Part shown: positions 1 through 12,009 of the stretch, in pieces
How the letters are laid out: each line of letters begins with the position of its first letter
How positions within the stretch are numbered: the stretch's first letter is position 1
Assembly (NCBI GenBank): GCA_029204225.1
Contig: CM055103.1
Span: 38,413,813 to 38,477,812, forward strand
Length of the DNA stretch: 64,000 bases
From: Diphasiastrum complanatum
Lineage: Eukaryota > Streptophyta > Lycopodiopsida > Lycopodiales > Lycopodiaceae
Direction: 5' to 3'
Notes under the pieces: model-generated
Seen by the model: the letters and a program-made list of their open reading frames with translations, nothing else
The model's database searches: none
Told to the model about the DNA's origin: nothing
Made by a program: the position numbers and the translations under genes

Positions 1-1180
1 TTCATAGAAACTGAAAGCAATATAGCACATGGTTCGGAAGTTAGACAAGTTCAAATTTTTTGTAAGATGCTGATAGTTTTGCATAAGCTTTGTGGCTTTT
101 ATTCGCTACTACATAGGACTCCAGATAACAATTCGTTGATCTGTTTCTATGTTTATATATGAGTTGTGGTGTAAAATAATGGCTGAAGTGGAGATAGATG
201 CATTTGGTTTGCACGTGCATTGAAAATGTATAGGCACTGATACAAACTTGCAATTGTTTTACCAAGAGCTTGTGTATCAATTGTGGCATCAATGTCTCAT
301 AAAATTTGCATGGCAGATATTCTGGCTACAAGGCATATTTAGCCGTAACATAAGGAGTTTCTTTCTCCACCTTATATCAGTGTACTTTAGAGCATATCTT
401 CGTGTCTATCTGATGTAGTTTCCACCAGGCTGATGTAGGCCGATGCTATTTTGAAGCAGTAACAATCATCATGTTGGGATTAATTCTGGATCAATATAGC
501 ATGCAATCAATCAATCAACTAAAGAGCCATTCTTGAATTTCTGAAAGGGGGATACCTCAATATTGATAGGAAACTAGCCAGTCCTCTCCAAGGTTGCTCT
601 GCCTGTCAGTCTTGCAGGTCCGCTGGCGTCGGATTTTCGATAATCCTTTGATTTCTGCTGGTCTGTCCCTTCTATACTCTTCTTCCCCTATTCTGCTGCT
701 TACCTTGCTACCTGCTCTTCTTCTTATAAGATCAATAGCCAACTTTTGGTCGTGAGTGACCGACGGTAGCTACTAGTAACAATAATGTTCGTGGTGGGCT
801 CCGATGGTTGGAAACTGCGCATGATTCACATTGAACTGACTACGTGCAATGTCTATGGCAACTCTGGTGATGGCCAACAACACGAAAAGTTTTCTTCAAC
901 GCAAAGTAAGGTGATGATCTTAGTAGGAGCGCTGGCTCACGCACTTCCTTGTTCAAGCGCGAGACAGGTCTGACTGTCCCCTGATAGGATGATCCATGGA
1001 GACTTGCGAGGCTGAGTCCTTAGCTGGTAGGTGAGACTAGTTTCCAAATCAGAACGATGTGGCAAACGTTGCTGGAGCAACAATCTGAACTACCTCAAAG
1101 CGCAGTCTGATAGCTTCAGTATAGTGGGAATGAGCATGATTAGCAAGCTATTTAGTAAAGGCTTGTCATCCCGGAGCTGA
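1..1180. other. Intergenic, no gene recognised
   Basis: I see no protein family, RNA gene or repeat that I can name here. Reading frames are short and carry no recognisable motif. Base composition is near average for the window, slightly less AT-rich after 550. The stretch may belong to the same decayed locus as the coding-like segments that follow. Confidence 0.5.
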
Positions 1181-2060
1181 TTAGCTGCCCGAAGTCATCC
1201 CACAAATCTGTTCTCGTAGAAGGCATTCTCAATTCTGAATAGTCCTCAGCTTCTTGTTTGTTAATACTTTCAGAAATCAATTCTGGTAGACTGACTCCGG
1301 ATTCCTTTAAGATATCAATCTGATCAACATCAGCTAAATCTATGCTAGTGTTAAGCCTTTCAATATCGAAATTCGAAAACTAATGTCGTTCTTCAAGACA
1401 TAGTTGTTGCTAATGACATTGAGGGAATGTACCTGACCTAGTAGGGGAATCTCCATTAGTTTCATACTCAGTGAAATCTACGGATGAGAAGTCAAATATT
1501 TGCAAGAAGCCAGTTTGATCCAATGCTCGTTCTTTATCATATTCTATTGTCGATGCTAACGTGGGCTACCGCTCTGACGAGCTAAATAACTGATCTTTAC
1601 AATTTGTCGAGGTTGTAGTTAACAAGGATGATAGAGAATCGCAATTTATTGACCTTGAAAAACCAGCAAGATACAGCACCGACGAAGGTGATGAACAATT
1701 CGAAGTAAAATTGTCGCTCGAGGTAGATATGACTGTACAGGTTTGCGTTGATGCTTACTATTTACGCTGATGCTAAGATTTAGATCCGTGATTCTATTTT
1801 ATATTGCATGATCGCTGGTCGGAGACGTAGGATGACAGATCACCATCTCTGAAGAGTAAATCTTATGAATATCTGATAAATTAATTTCGACTGAGCATGA
1901 TTCCTTGCTTGTCAGTCTTGAGTCTTGTAGTAATTCATTGCATGTTAAAGATATTCTCGCGGAATCGGTTTCATGCTCGGAAGTCTTTTTCAAGGATTCT
2001 GAAACTGAATTACCCTGAGACTGAAAGACGGAAGAACTTGGGCGATTTTCATTCCTTCGA
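1180..2060 (-). pseudogene. Broken acidic protein-coding-like segments, unrecognised
   Basis: Several neighbouring stretches read as open, acidic, Ser/Glu/Asp-rich peptide on the minus strand: about 2060-1799, 1570-1410 and 1380-1180. The last includes residues reading LWDDFGQLISSG. Between them, about 1590-1770 reads as a similar acidic peptide on the plus strand instead. Stops and frame changes separate the pieces. The composition resembles a disordered acidic region of a host protein rather than a transposon polyprotein. I do not recognise the family. The simplest reading is a decayed minus-strand gene fragment with one internal inversion, possibly carried by a transposon. Confidence is low because composition is the main evidence. 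Confidence 0.25.
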
Positions 2061-2865
<805 letters not shown>

Positions 2866-2912
2866 GGTTGTACCATGATGAAAATCAGAGGCTTCCATGC
2901 CTCATAAAGATC

Positions 2913-4121
2913 TCAAAGATCATAGAGATCAAGATCATAAGATGAGCAAAAGTGTTGATTATCAAAATTAAGCAAACTAGCTTGACTAGTCCACATATTA
3001 TGAACTTTATCCATGATGGATCTAATCTTGAAATCAAATTCTATCTTGATCTTCTTGAGGCTAAATACTTGCTCAAGGATGTAAGTGTCCTCTTTGGATG
3101 CTTCACTTAATCTCAAGAGAAGTTTACAAAATGCCTCAAACCATGTAAAAGCATGATTTTTCAAACTATGAGCAACAAGCTCATTCTTGCTCTTACTAGA
3201 TCCAAGAGCATACACTTGTTGACTCAACCACTTGCTTTCTAAGTAATCTGGAAACATATCTAAGCCATGAATGACAAGTAATATGTCCATACTAGAGGCA
3301 TGATACAAGACAATCATTACCTCACTCCAACTATGAGATGTAGAAACCTCATAAAAGCAAGATGGTACATCAAGTAATGAAAGAGAAGCATGAGAGAATA
3401 TGTTGGAGTGAATACCACCTGAAACTTTCCTCTCTTTACCATGAACTTTGAGCCACAAAGACTCGGCCTTGCCCCTTGAAGATCCCCTTGAAACCATGTG
3501 TTGAGAAGACTCCTCCTCAAGCCTTGGCAAATCTCCATCATACACTTGGATTTTTGGTAGATTTGAGAATCCTACCATCATCCTCTTGATTGAAATTGGA
3601 TCCTCCTTACTCCTTATGTGCAAAGGAATATTGGCAAAGAAAATGGATCTAAAGATCCCCAAAGTATCAACTATTGCAATCTTCATATCAAGTACTTTTG
3701 ATAAGAGGTACCTCCAATTGAAGTCTTCAAGCAAGAAGTCACATGAAATAGCACTATCTTTGCTTCTACATGATGAAATGAAATCATTCAAATGAACAAA
3801 ATAAGAGAATTGATGAGAAGTAGACCTCCTTGGCAATAACTCTCCATGTGCTTTTGCCAAAGCACTATCTTCATGAGCTTCACCATCTTGGAACATAGAC
3901 TGAGGTACATCACTTGCCTCCTTCTTGAGATGATCCAAGCTCCTCTTGGCCACACTTCCACAAGGATTAGCATCAATTTTGAAAAGCTTACCACAACTAG
4001 TCCCTCTGGCTACCTTATCATCATTTCTCTTCTTTAAAAGCAAAATGCCTCTTATTACCACAAATGAAGTACTTCTTGTTGGATTTGCAACTTGTTGATG
4101 TTTGTGATGACTCTTCATCAC
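2913..4121 (-). pseudogene. Decayed copia polyprotein forming a 402-residue open frame
   Basis: This long minus-strand frame is made of short matches to several copia regions in collapsed order. Near the start a KKRNDDKVARGTSCGKLFK stretch resembles the segment before the integrase (compare VARGTSFGRLFKLD at 39.7 kb). About residues 92-103 resemble the integrase entry region of the 39.1-39.5 kb copy. A LEEESSQ...RGSSRGK stretch resembles the linker between integrase and reverse transcriptase. The last third resembles nothing I know. No protease DSGA, integrase DDE set or YVDD motif is present. It is best read as an internally deleted, non-autonomous copia remnant that happens to be open. A domesticated protein cannot be excluded but nothing positive supports it. 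Confidence 0.55.
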
Positions 4122-4197
4122 TCTCCTCCTTTGACTTGTCCTTCATGAAATGTTGATGTTGCTCTTTGTCCCTTCCTCTTGGCTGGTCCTTTGTTAA

Positions 4198-4521
4198 CTA
4201 TGTTTTCACCTTCCCACCATAGATGGATTCCAATGTGTCCCAAGCCTCCTTGGATGTGGTATATGAGCCAATATCACACAACAATTTATTTGAAACATTT
4301 ATCTTTATGATATGTAGAGCCATCCTAGCTCTCTTTTTGTACTTTTGGACCTCTTGGAGCTCTTGAGGCCCCTCCTCAAGTCCTAGCACAATCTTCATCA
4401 CATCTTGGAGCACCAAAATGGACTCCATTCTAGCCTTCCAAATAGAATAGTTGGAGGATTCCAATAGAAAGGAATCCCCTAGATGCCATGTAATAGTGAA
4501 GGCTCCTTGTGATTTAGGCAA
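4198..4521 (-). pseudogene. Copia gag N-terminal fragment
   Basis: The 107-residue frame has the typical start of a plant copia gag: a SSNYSIWKARMESIL motif, a basic KKRARMALHIIK stretch and a KEAWDTLESIY motif near the end. The same motifs recur at 34.2 kb and 51.9 kb, so one family is involved. It lies upstream, in element orientation, of the collapsed polyprotein at 2913-4121 and downstream of the primer-binding site near 5.2 kb. The C-terminal gag and zinc knuckle are missing. Confidence 0.8.
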
Positions 4522-5199
4522 TAAAATGTTGCTTCTCTCTCACTATAGGATCCTTGAAAGGTGTACTACCAACTCCTATGCAAGATCTTGCAACAAAATG
4601 TGAGATGGATCTCACTAGCTCTACCAATCTCCCTCAAACTAGATCAACCTCTCATCAATTGATGGAGTATAGGCAAAGTTTGGGTCAAACTATCTTTGGC
4701 ACGTGTGAAACACTCCAAGAATTCACAAATCACTCAAATACAAGCCAATTGTATGAAAGAAAGTGGCCTTGACCTTTGGGAAGCCTATTCTTGAATTTTT
4801 TGGTCAAACTAGCAAGATATGATCAAACTAAATGTGTCCACACAGGTCTAGGTGCCCTACCTAAACCTCTTCAAAAGCTTATAACTTTTGATTGGCTCCA
4901 CCAAATGGATTTGAAAAAAATTGCTACAAAAACTAGACAAAACTAGCTTTCAAAAAGCTATCTAGCACCGAATTTGGATCTAATTTGGAAGAGAACTTTC
5001 CAAATGAACTTGGCTGTACTTTACACATGTCTAAGCAGAGAATTCTATACAGTACCTGAAATGATTCAATCATTATGATAATGAACTCTCTTGATCCAAA
5101 TTTCCTTGAGATAGCATGGGAGATGCAATCACTCTCTAGATCTTGATTTTCATGAAAATTTTGAAACTATGGATGATAGATGCATCAAAAACTTAGGTA

Positions 5200-5212
5200 G
5201 GCTCTGATACCA
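5200..5212 (-). other. Primer-binding site of minus-strand copia
   Basis: The plus strand reads GGCTCTGATACCA, the reverse complement of TGGTATCAGAGCC, the usual copia site pairing with initiator tRNA-Met. It fixes the 5' LTR to the right, starting with TG at 5213. Confidence 0.85.
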
Positions 5213-5660
5213 TGTGAAAATCCACACATGTGGGAATGTCCTAATGTTTGAAATTGATCTTAGTAAGCTTGGCTCATGCACTATAGATCACCTATTGATT
5301 AAAATCCAAGATCAATGACAAGATCTAAGGCAAAAGGCCATTCTACATGCATTCATTCATTACCAAAAGGTGTTTCACACATGTGGAAGACTTCATGAAG
5401 TAAACTAAGTCCCAACAAGCTCCTCTCCTCGGGTAGAGAGAGAGAATATCACTTTTGGGCTCATCTAGAGAGAGAATGCAATACAAGCAAAACAATGGCT
5501 AATTCCTATTGTACCCCTTAAACATAGCCTCTCTGATCCTATTGGATGTGTGATGCAACATCCCTCACCTTTGATTGGACCCTTGCAACACATCTCTCTC
5601 TTATGATTAGACCCTTTGACTTTTGCCGCCACATAGGGTGCATCACTCAGCAATTGCAAA
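5213..5660 (-). mobile_element. Copia LTR (5' LTR of the 2.9-5.2 kb remnant)
   Basis: The sequence starts with TGTGAAAATCC directly beside the primer-binding site, as expected for the end of a minus-strand LTR. The outer boundary is not certain; I place it near 5650-5660. I could not find a partner LTR left of 2.9 kb, so the element is truncated or the partner has decayed. Confidence 0.55.
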
Positions 5661-6600
5661 CTGGTTTTTTTGTGTCATGCTATTAAGTTTATGTACAATC
5701 ATATCTCTTTGCACATGCACATACATATGTAATTGTTAGTAGTTTATTAATCATGAACATTTTCGTATGAGTTGAAGACTTTTTGCACGTGTAACATTTT
5801 GTATATTGGCTAGTGGATTGTGTAACAGTGCAATGTCGCCATGTAGTCATGGGTATTTATATGCAATGAATTAATCTATGCTATTCGTATCAATACAACT
5901 GATTTGTTCATAAATATTGTTATACAGTTGAGTATAGGATTTTATTCAATTTTGCTTTGTTTGTTATGTGACTATTTAATATCATGTTATAGATTTATGT
6001 CTAGAATCAAAAATATTTTTATAGATGTATGCATGTTCATGAATGACGTTCATAGTTTTTAGTTAATAGTAGAAAAACAAATTTTTTGTATGAGGTGGAA
6101 AACCCTTATGCATATAATATTACGTATGTATGTTGGTGGAAATCCAACAAAAGTAGGTAATTTATAAGAAATGTATAGAAGAACATACCTGATAAGATAA
6201 TACATGGTTATTCATATTTTGTTCCATGGTTTTGTATATTTGAATCTATTTTTTGATCTGGTGATAGATAGACAATTGTTATATTTCAATCTAAATAATC
6301 AAGTACCAAACAAAAAAAAATAAAATTTTGTATATAAGAACAAGATCTTTTCTACATGCAATAATTAGTTATTGATGTAAAAGTGATATGTGATTTGTTT
6401 AAATATGTGACTTTAGTGTTTGTGTAAGAGGAGTGAGAGTTATCATTCAACAAGAATGCAAAAGGATGTAGAACAATAGCGAATCTATATAATGAAGTTG
6501 TAGTAACAATAATCAGATCACAATACAATTGCGCTAATAAGTGTGTGATCCTACTTACAGATTCAAAACAATTGCTAATGTTCTAAATATATCTCTCTCT
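5661..6600. other. AT-rich intergenic
   Basis: Very AT-rich sequence with no open frame of note and no recognisable repeat family. Confidence 0.55.
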
Positions 6601-6639
6601 TTATGATCACTAACTCTAAGGAGTCAGCTACTGTAAGAC

Positions 6640-7310
6640 CCGTTCTGGTCGTTTGATCTCTGTCAGATGACTTAAGATGTATCTACGATATCTTCAATCG
6701 CTCATTTACATTTATAGCAACTGGAAGATCTTGTATTATTCTAACTTTACATTTACAAGATTGTTTGACAGTTGATTAACTGCCTAATTAGACAGTTGTT
6801 ATTGGAGCGTGAAGACGTAGACAGTTTGTACATGGAATATTGTGTATTTTTGCAGAGTGTCGCTTGTGTAGTATCCCGTGTAAAATTACAGTGTTGGGTT
6901 TTTTCGCCTTTTGTCGCCTGTCAAAAATTGCATGTAAAAATGCAGTGTCACATTTTTTCCTAATCGTCGTCTGTCAAAAACTGCATGTAAAAATGTAGTG
7001 TCGCATTTTTCATAGTTTTGGCAAAAAGTGTCACTTTTCTAGAAGTGCCTAAATGGCCCAAAAACAACTTGCATAAGTGTCGCTAAACACTTAGTGGAAA
7101 ATTAAAGTAAAAAGAAGCGACAGTGTCGGGTGTCGGATTTTTTGCCTATGAAAAAACCTGAGTAAAAATGCAGACTGTGGCGACAATCAGTTCAAATATG
7201 CAGATTGTTGGAAAATAGTTCATTTTTTGCAGGTTTCATCTGAGAGAGTAAAAGTCAGAGAAGGAAGAAGGATTGTTGGGATGAGTAGGAGTTAGATTAA
7301 ATTCCAACAC
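6640..7310 (-). mobile_element. Copia 3' LTR with imperfect tandem repeats
   Basis: In minus-strand terms the LTR begins TGTTGGAATT at 7310, right after a polypurine tract (plus strand CTCCCCCTTA at 7311-7320) that follows the RNase H domain. The inner part holds imperfect repeats with a period of about 53 bp (about 6840-7015), each with a TGTAAAAATGCAGTGTC-like core. The left border is uncertain. Confidence 0.6.
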
Positions 7311-8612
7311 TCCCCCTTAAGCTAACTGCTGCGAGTCTGAACTACAATTGAGATTTATCATATCTACTAGGGTAGAATGTTTATCTCTAACAATGGCTTT
7401 GTCAAAATATCAGCCAACATACTGTTTGTGTGACAATAACTTAGTACAACATCTTGGTTTTGAACTTTCTCTCTAAGAAAATGGAACCGAACTTCTATGT
7501 GTTTAGTTCTAGCATGAGTACGTGGGCTCAGAGATAGAGCTATGCAGCTCTGATTGTCGCACTGGAGTATTGTTGGACCGATCTGTGGGAATTGCAGATC
7601 CTGCAGCAGCCTTCTCAGCCAAATGATCTCCTTCACTGCCGATGTAGTTGCAACATATTTGGATTCTGTAGAGGACAACGAAATGTATTTCTGCTTTCTG
7701 CTGTTCCATGAAATGGGTCCTCTTGCAAGGAAACAAATATAATCTGATGTGGATTTTCTAGTATCTACGTCTCCTGCCCAATCGAAATCTGAATAAGTAG
7801 TCAGTGTGAGTGCAACTTTTGTGTTGCCGTTGTAACTCAAGGCATAGTGCTTTGAGGCTTGAATGTACTTCAAAACTTTTCAGTGTTGTAGGCTTGGATT
7901 GGACATGAATTGCGACAGTGTGCTCACAGCATATGCAAGATCAAGTCATGTGTAGATCATAGAGTACGTGATAGATTCTATTACTGATTGATAGAGGTAC
8001 TTGCACATTTCTTGCTGATCTGCCTTCGTTCTGGGGCACATATCTTTGGATAGCTTGCATCTTGGATCTATAGGAGTATCTATGGGTTTGCAATCCTCCA
8101 TGCCATATCTGCGAAGTACATTGATTAGGTAAGATTGTTGGCTTATGGTGATCCTTCTGCTCACACGATCTCTGCTGATCTCCATACCGAGAAGGTAATG
8201 GACTAGGCCTAAATCGGTCGAACTCTGATGAGAGCCAAGATTTGGTTTCTAGTAGTAACTAATTTGAATTGCTGATGATTACAGAATCATCAACGTATAG
8301 TGCTATTATGACGTAGCTTTGCCCTTTTCGTTTTAGATACACATTCGAATATGCGGAATAGGAGGTAAAGTCGTGCTGCAACAAGAAACGATTTGATCTA
8401 TCGTACCGGGCCCTCTGAGCTTGCTTCAGATCGTATAATGTCTTATGCAATTTACATATTAGATGCTCCTTGCCTTGAAGGACATAACCTTCTGGTTGAT
8501 AGATGAACATATCTTCTTGTATATATCCATGTAGGAATGTCGTCTAGATGTCCATCTGGTAAATGTTCAGATCTTCTGCAGCAGCTATAGCCAATAAGGT
8601 GTAAACAATTTC
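7311..8612 (-). pseudogene. Copia reverse transcriptase and RNase H remnant
   Basis: The RNase H domain (7367-7873) shows YSDFDWAGD, SSTESKYVA, CDNQSCIAL, a TKHIEVRFHF motif and ADILTKP. Upstream, 7946-8185 covers the connection region, and 8259-8510 holds the reverse transcriptase palm with an intact YVDD motif. Stops and frame changes separate the three blocks. Around 8520-8612 the coding continues with an altered start of the palm (FLHGYIQEDMFIYQPEGY) and then stops abruptly at unrelated LTR-like sequence. It is a truncated, inactive copy and probably belongs with the integrase block at 12.5-13.4 kb, from which later insertions have separated it. Confidence 0.85.
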
Positions 8613-9211
8613 AGATCCTTAAGATCCAATCCACTTAAATGATCTTTGGTTAGAAAGAGAAATACATTACCAATATCACCAATGTAGAAAAAATCAGCAT
8701 CTACACACAAATTGAGATACAAACACTAATAGAACTTGATCAAACTTGAATGAAATGATAAAATATTGTTGCTGTCCGTACAAAACTAGCAAGCTATTGT
8801 ATTTCACACATGTGGATCCGAAAATAACAATAAATGATCATTCTATACATAGAATTGCAAGCAATCACCAAGATAGTGCACCAATAGATAGTAGAACCCA
8901 AGAGAACTATGTATAAGCATGAAATAATCCGTTTATAACAGGTCCAAATCCTATTTGGCCACTTGGCTTTCCCACCAAAATGCTAATCCTACTATTTTTG
9001 GGTCTAGATTCAATGTACCCAACTATTCAAATTTGAATCTACTCAAACTTGCATTCTAACTTTCCCACACTTTCAAAAAGTGTTTATTCAAATGACATTT
9101 AGACTAATGAACTTTGAAAAGTCAATCTCTAAGTCTAAAACAAGTTTCGGCCTCAATATGCCAAATATGGAAATATAGCAAAATATGATGAAACTAGTTG
9201 AATCGTTCACA
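8613..9211 (-). mobile_element. Copia LTR (3' LTR)
   Basis: In minus orientation the LTR begins TGTGAACGATTC at 9211, right after the polypurine tract AAGAGGGAG at 9212-9220. It shares a GTACGGACA stretch with the LTR at 33.3-33.85 kb, so the two are related. It lies against a truncated reverse transcriptase, so the left border at about 8613 is a breakpoint or the true LTR end. Confidence 0.55.
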
Positions 9212-9491
9212 CTCCCTCTTCAACTAGTTTTAGCATAGACTTTGATAGCACTCCAAGTGAAGTCTTATGATTCATGAACAAGTCCTTTCCCAATGCTTTG
9301 GTGAAGATACCAGCTACACATTCCCTTGAAGACACATGTTGAAGCTCCATCTCCTTTGCAATGACTTGCTCCCTCACAAAGTGATATTGTATCTCAATAT
9401 GCTTGCTCCTAGCATAGTTTTTGACAATAGAACTTTGATCCATCATAAGAATGATCTTCTTTCTAAGAATAGACCTCCTTTCAATAATCAT
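9207..9491 (-). pseudogene. Copia RNase H C-terminal fragment
   Basis: The frame carries the final part of copia RNase H: SKHIEIQYHFVREQV, then a GIFTKAL motif (normally ADIFTKAL) and the usual short tail before the polypurine tract. The N-terminal RNase H with its catalytic acidic residues is absent. Its upstream neighbour, in element order, is an unexplained segment rather than reverse transcriptase. Confidence 0.8.
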
Positions 9492-9499
9492 GTAATGCT

Positions 9500-10238
9500 C
9501 AAACTAGAAACAACCATAATTGATATAGAGAATAGTGTCCACATGGGATGCTTCACTATTTCTTACATCAATTTTACATGTAAAAATGTGACTAGAACAT
9601 GAAGAATAAAATAGAATGTAAATGAGATGATTCTACCATGCTTCCAACTCTGAACTCTCTGAAAAAATATAACAAACAGCCAATAAATGTGAGTGATCAA
9701 CATTTGCTTGCATATCTCCTCCTTCTTTCTCCTTTGTTGCAATGTATCCACCATGATACTCCATGATTGAGCTTCCATATCCATCTTGCCACAAGATACC
9801 ATCATACCTTGATGACTTGACCATAAATGAGTGACATAATGAGCCTCCAATAGCTTCATTTCCATCAGCAGAACTAGCCAAGAATGCTAGTACAAATCCA
9901 ACATCAAAACAATGCTCACCAATGTAGCTAGTTTTAACATATCTTGACAATTTGCACACATCCACATGAAATTGCTCGAACATGAGATAGAACAAGTAAA
10001 GTAAACTTGAACAGCACTTATTTGCTGATCCTTTGACCTTACTTGATTATTCAATTTTCTACAAAAATAGATCCATAACATCTTTGCCAATCACTTCTCC
10101 TTTGATGCTCTTGAAAAGCTCCAAATGGCCAACTTCTCTTTTGACTAGTTGAAGCGCTTTGAGATCAACCTCTTGATCTTCAACTTGACCATCAAAGTCA
10201 TTGAGCAAACTTTTTTTTTCTAGATCCATTACTTTATT
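9500..10238 (-). other. Unexplained segment inside a copia remnant
   Basis: Flanking sequence on both sides is copia on the minus strand: the reverse transcriptase entry on the right and the RNase H end on the left. The 740 bp between them should encode the reverse transcriptase palm but shows no YVDD, no HGLKQAPRSWY-like motif and no connection domain. The best minus-strand frame (9633-9995) reads as a 120-residue peptide with a YDGILWQDGYGSSIMEYHGGY stretch that I do not recognise. It may be captured host sequence replacing the deleted palm. Confidence 0.35.
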
Positions 10239-10849
10239 TTACAACAAGATAACATCCATCGACTTGCATAGCTCCATGTACACAAGAAGATCCACCAAAA
10301 GGTGTTTACTGTTCATAAGAACTTGATACTCAAGATCCATTGCTTGGATCCACTCCTCTTCTTTCCTTGCTTGATCTACACTTGTAGGCTCATCCAAAGA
10401 GGTTATGAAAGCAACATAATTTTCAGAAACTACTTGCTTACCCTTTTGATCATATGTGAGCCTTGAAGTTACTTGTCTTTCTCTTGATGTTTTCCTTCGC
10501 TTTTGACTTGATGAAGGTCCATCATCATCACCATCCAAAGTAGGATCCTTCTCATCAACATCAAGAATGTTAGATCCATCCACAATACCATCAATCATGC
10601 TTGATGACACTTTTGGAATGTTCCCCTCATAAAAAATGAAATCTCTACCAACAATTACTTTGTTAGTAGAAGGAATGTAAATCTTGTAGGCTTTACTCAC
10701 CTCACTATATCCAACAAAAATATCTCTTCTTGAAGATGGATCCTCCCTGGTCCTATCATCAAAAGTAATGTTGACATAGCATGTGCATCCAAAGGTTCTT
10801 AGAAAGTTGACACTCGGCCTCCTCTTGAATAGCATCTCAAAAGGTGTCC
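10239..10849 (-). pseudogene. Copia integrase C-terminus and linker to reverse transcriptase
   Basis: The minus-strand frame shows PFEMLFKRRPSVNFLRTFGC, VFVGYSEVSKAYKIY-like residues and a VGRDFIFYE motif, all typical of the copia integrase C-terminal region. An acidic linker follows, then EEWIQAMDLEYQVL, the entry to reverse transcriptase. It then stops at the unexplained segment. The right end joins the duplicated 82-bp segment, which comes from a different copia region, so this is a recombinant patchwork. Confidence 0.85.
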
Positions 10850-11057
10850 ACGCATCCCAGCGTCTGCTATCCTTGCGACTGATAGCAAGTCTTGTTGCAG
10901 TGTGGGCATGAATAGAACATTGTTTAGTCATGTGTTGTTATCAACAACATTGCATGTTTCATTCGAAAATGTCACACGCATCCCAATGTCTGCTATCCTT
11001 GCGACTGATAGCAATTCTTGTTGCAGTGTGGGCATGAATAGAACATCGTCTAGTCAT
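10850..11057. repeat. Pair of 82-bp direct repeats
   Basis: Copies at 10850-10931 and 10976-11057 are collinear with five mismatches in 82 positions. Both encode, on the minus strand, the copia stretch before the integrase (about LFMPTLQQELLSVARIAD). The 44 bp between them continues the same coding. The repeat marks an unequal joining of two related copies. Confidence 0.9.
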
Positions 11058-11620
11058 TGGTCTCTACCGTTTGTGTTGAGACACAACAAACCAATACCGT
11101 TCACATGGTTTTTGGATTCGTCTCCAAGAACTATAGATCTTGATGGACCTACACTCCGAAAGTTAGACATTATCTGTCTTGATGTAACAAAGTGTGAGGT
11201 TGCTCTTGAATCGAGGATTCCCTCTTGTGTGTCAGATGTTGATGCTGCACACACGTTTTTACACAAATAGGCTATCAAATTTCTACTGTTCAACTTTTCT
11301 TCGCCCATCTTTGAGCTTTCTGGCTCTTCAACATAGGATAAACTATTATTATTCTTCCATTTGTTTTGAGGCTGCTTGTTCCTTGAGTTCTGGTAGCAGT
11401 CCATGGTTGCATGACCCTTCTTGTGACAATGTATACACTCTATCTTTGGATTTAGCCAACACGAATTTATAGTGTGTCCTTCGCACTTGCATCTCACGCA
11501 TACTTTCTTGTCGCCATTCTATTGTTTCGACTTTTCTTTGTTCTTCCATTTGCCTTTGCTGGCTCCTTCTGTTTGCTGGTCTTGATTCTGCTTTTGATCT
11601 GACTCCCTCTTCGGATTGAA
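11054..11620 (-). pseudogene. Copia gag C-terminus and protease fragment
   Basis: The frame includes a zinc knuckle CIHCHKKGHATMDC (CX2CX4HX4C) and a first knuckle-like motif ending CEGHTINSC just upstream. It then carries a protease active-site region reading LDSRATSHFV. The usual DSGA has become DSRA, which should inactivate the protease. The copy at 15.1-15.5 kb has the same knuckle order and the same DSRA change, so the two belong to one subfamily. The gag part ends at about 11620, where a PPR gene fragment begins on the other strand. Confidence 0.8.
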
Positions 11621-11625
11621 TTAAT

Positions 11626-11812
11626 TTGAACGCATTTTTGGGGACAGCCCTCATAGACATGTACTCGAAGTGCGGGGATATGGGGAAGGCACAAGAGGTG
11701 TTTGGTAAAATCCCCATTCCCAATTTAGTTTCTTTTGCTGCAATGATTTCAGGACATTGTAAGAATGGTAATAACAAATAAGCTATCAGATGTTACATGC
11801 AAATGAAGCAGC
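11626..11812 (+). pseudogene. Captured PPR gene fragment (S and P motifs)
   Basis: On the plus strand the sequence reads as one S-type PPR motif (LNAFLGTALIDMYSKCGDMG, then KAQEVFGKIP) followed by a P-type motif with SFAAMISGHCKNG. One stop codon at 11779-11781 interrupts it; after the stop the frame continues as AIRCYMQMKQQA, the normal end of a P motif. It lies opposite to the copia fragments on both sides and stops cleanly at both copia borders. It is clearly a PPR sequence but not a copy of the 303-bp units at 27-29 kb, whose wording differs. I infer capture of a PPR transcript or gene piece by a retrotransposon. Confidence 0.75.
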
Positions 11813-12005
11813 AGGCCCAAAATGGTTTGTCAAGATTAACACTTAACCTCATAGCTTTAGCACTTTCACATAAAGTCCTATTCTTCCTTTCAGCCACTCC
11901 ATTTTGTTGTGGGATCCTTGATGTTGTATACTCCCTCTTGATTCCATGTTCATCACAAGGAGGATTGACGAGACCTCAGGTCTTGTTCTTCATTAGAGAC
12001 TGATA
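11813..12005 (-). pseudogene. Copia integrase core fragment, different subfamily
   Basis: On the minus strand the segment encodes HGIKREYTTSRIPQQNGVAE followed by the RKNRTLCESAKAMRLSVN part of the integrase core. This wording matches the copy at 35.9 kb, not the neighbouring integrase at 12.6 kb. It is therefore a foreign insert between the captured PPR piece and the next copia block. Confidence 0.8.
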
Positions 12006-12009
12006 CTTA

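Noticed and set aside
1625-1650. Shared AGAGAATCGCAATTT stretch with 63841-63860
   Set aside because: The match is too short and the flanks differ, so common origin cannot be claimed.
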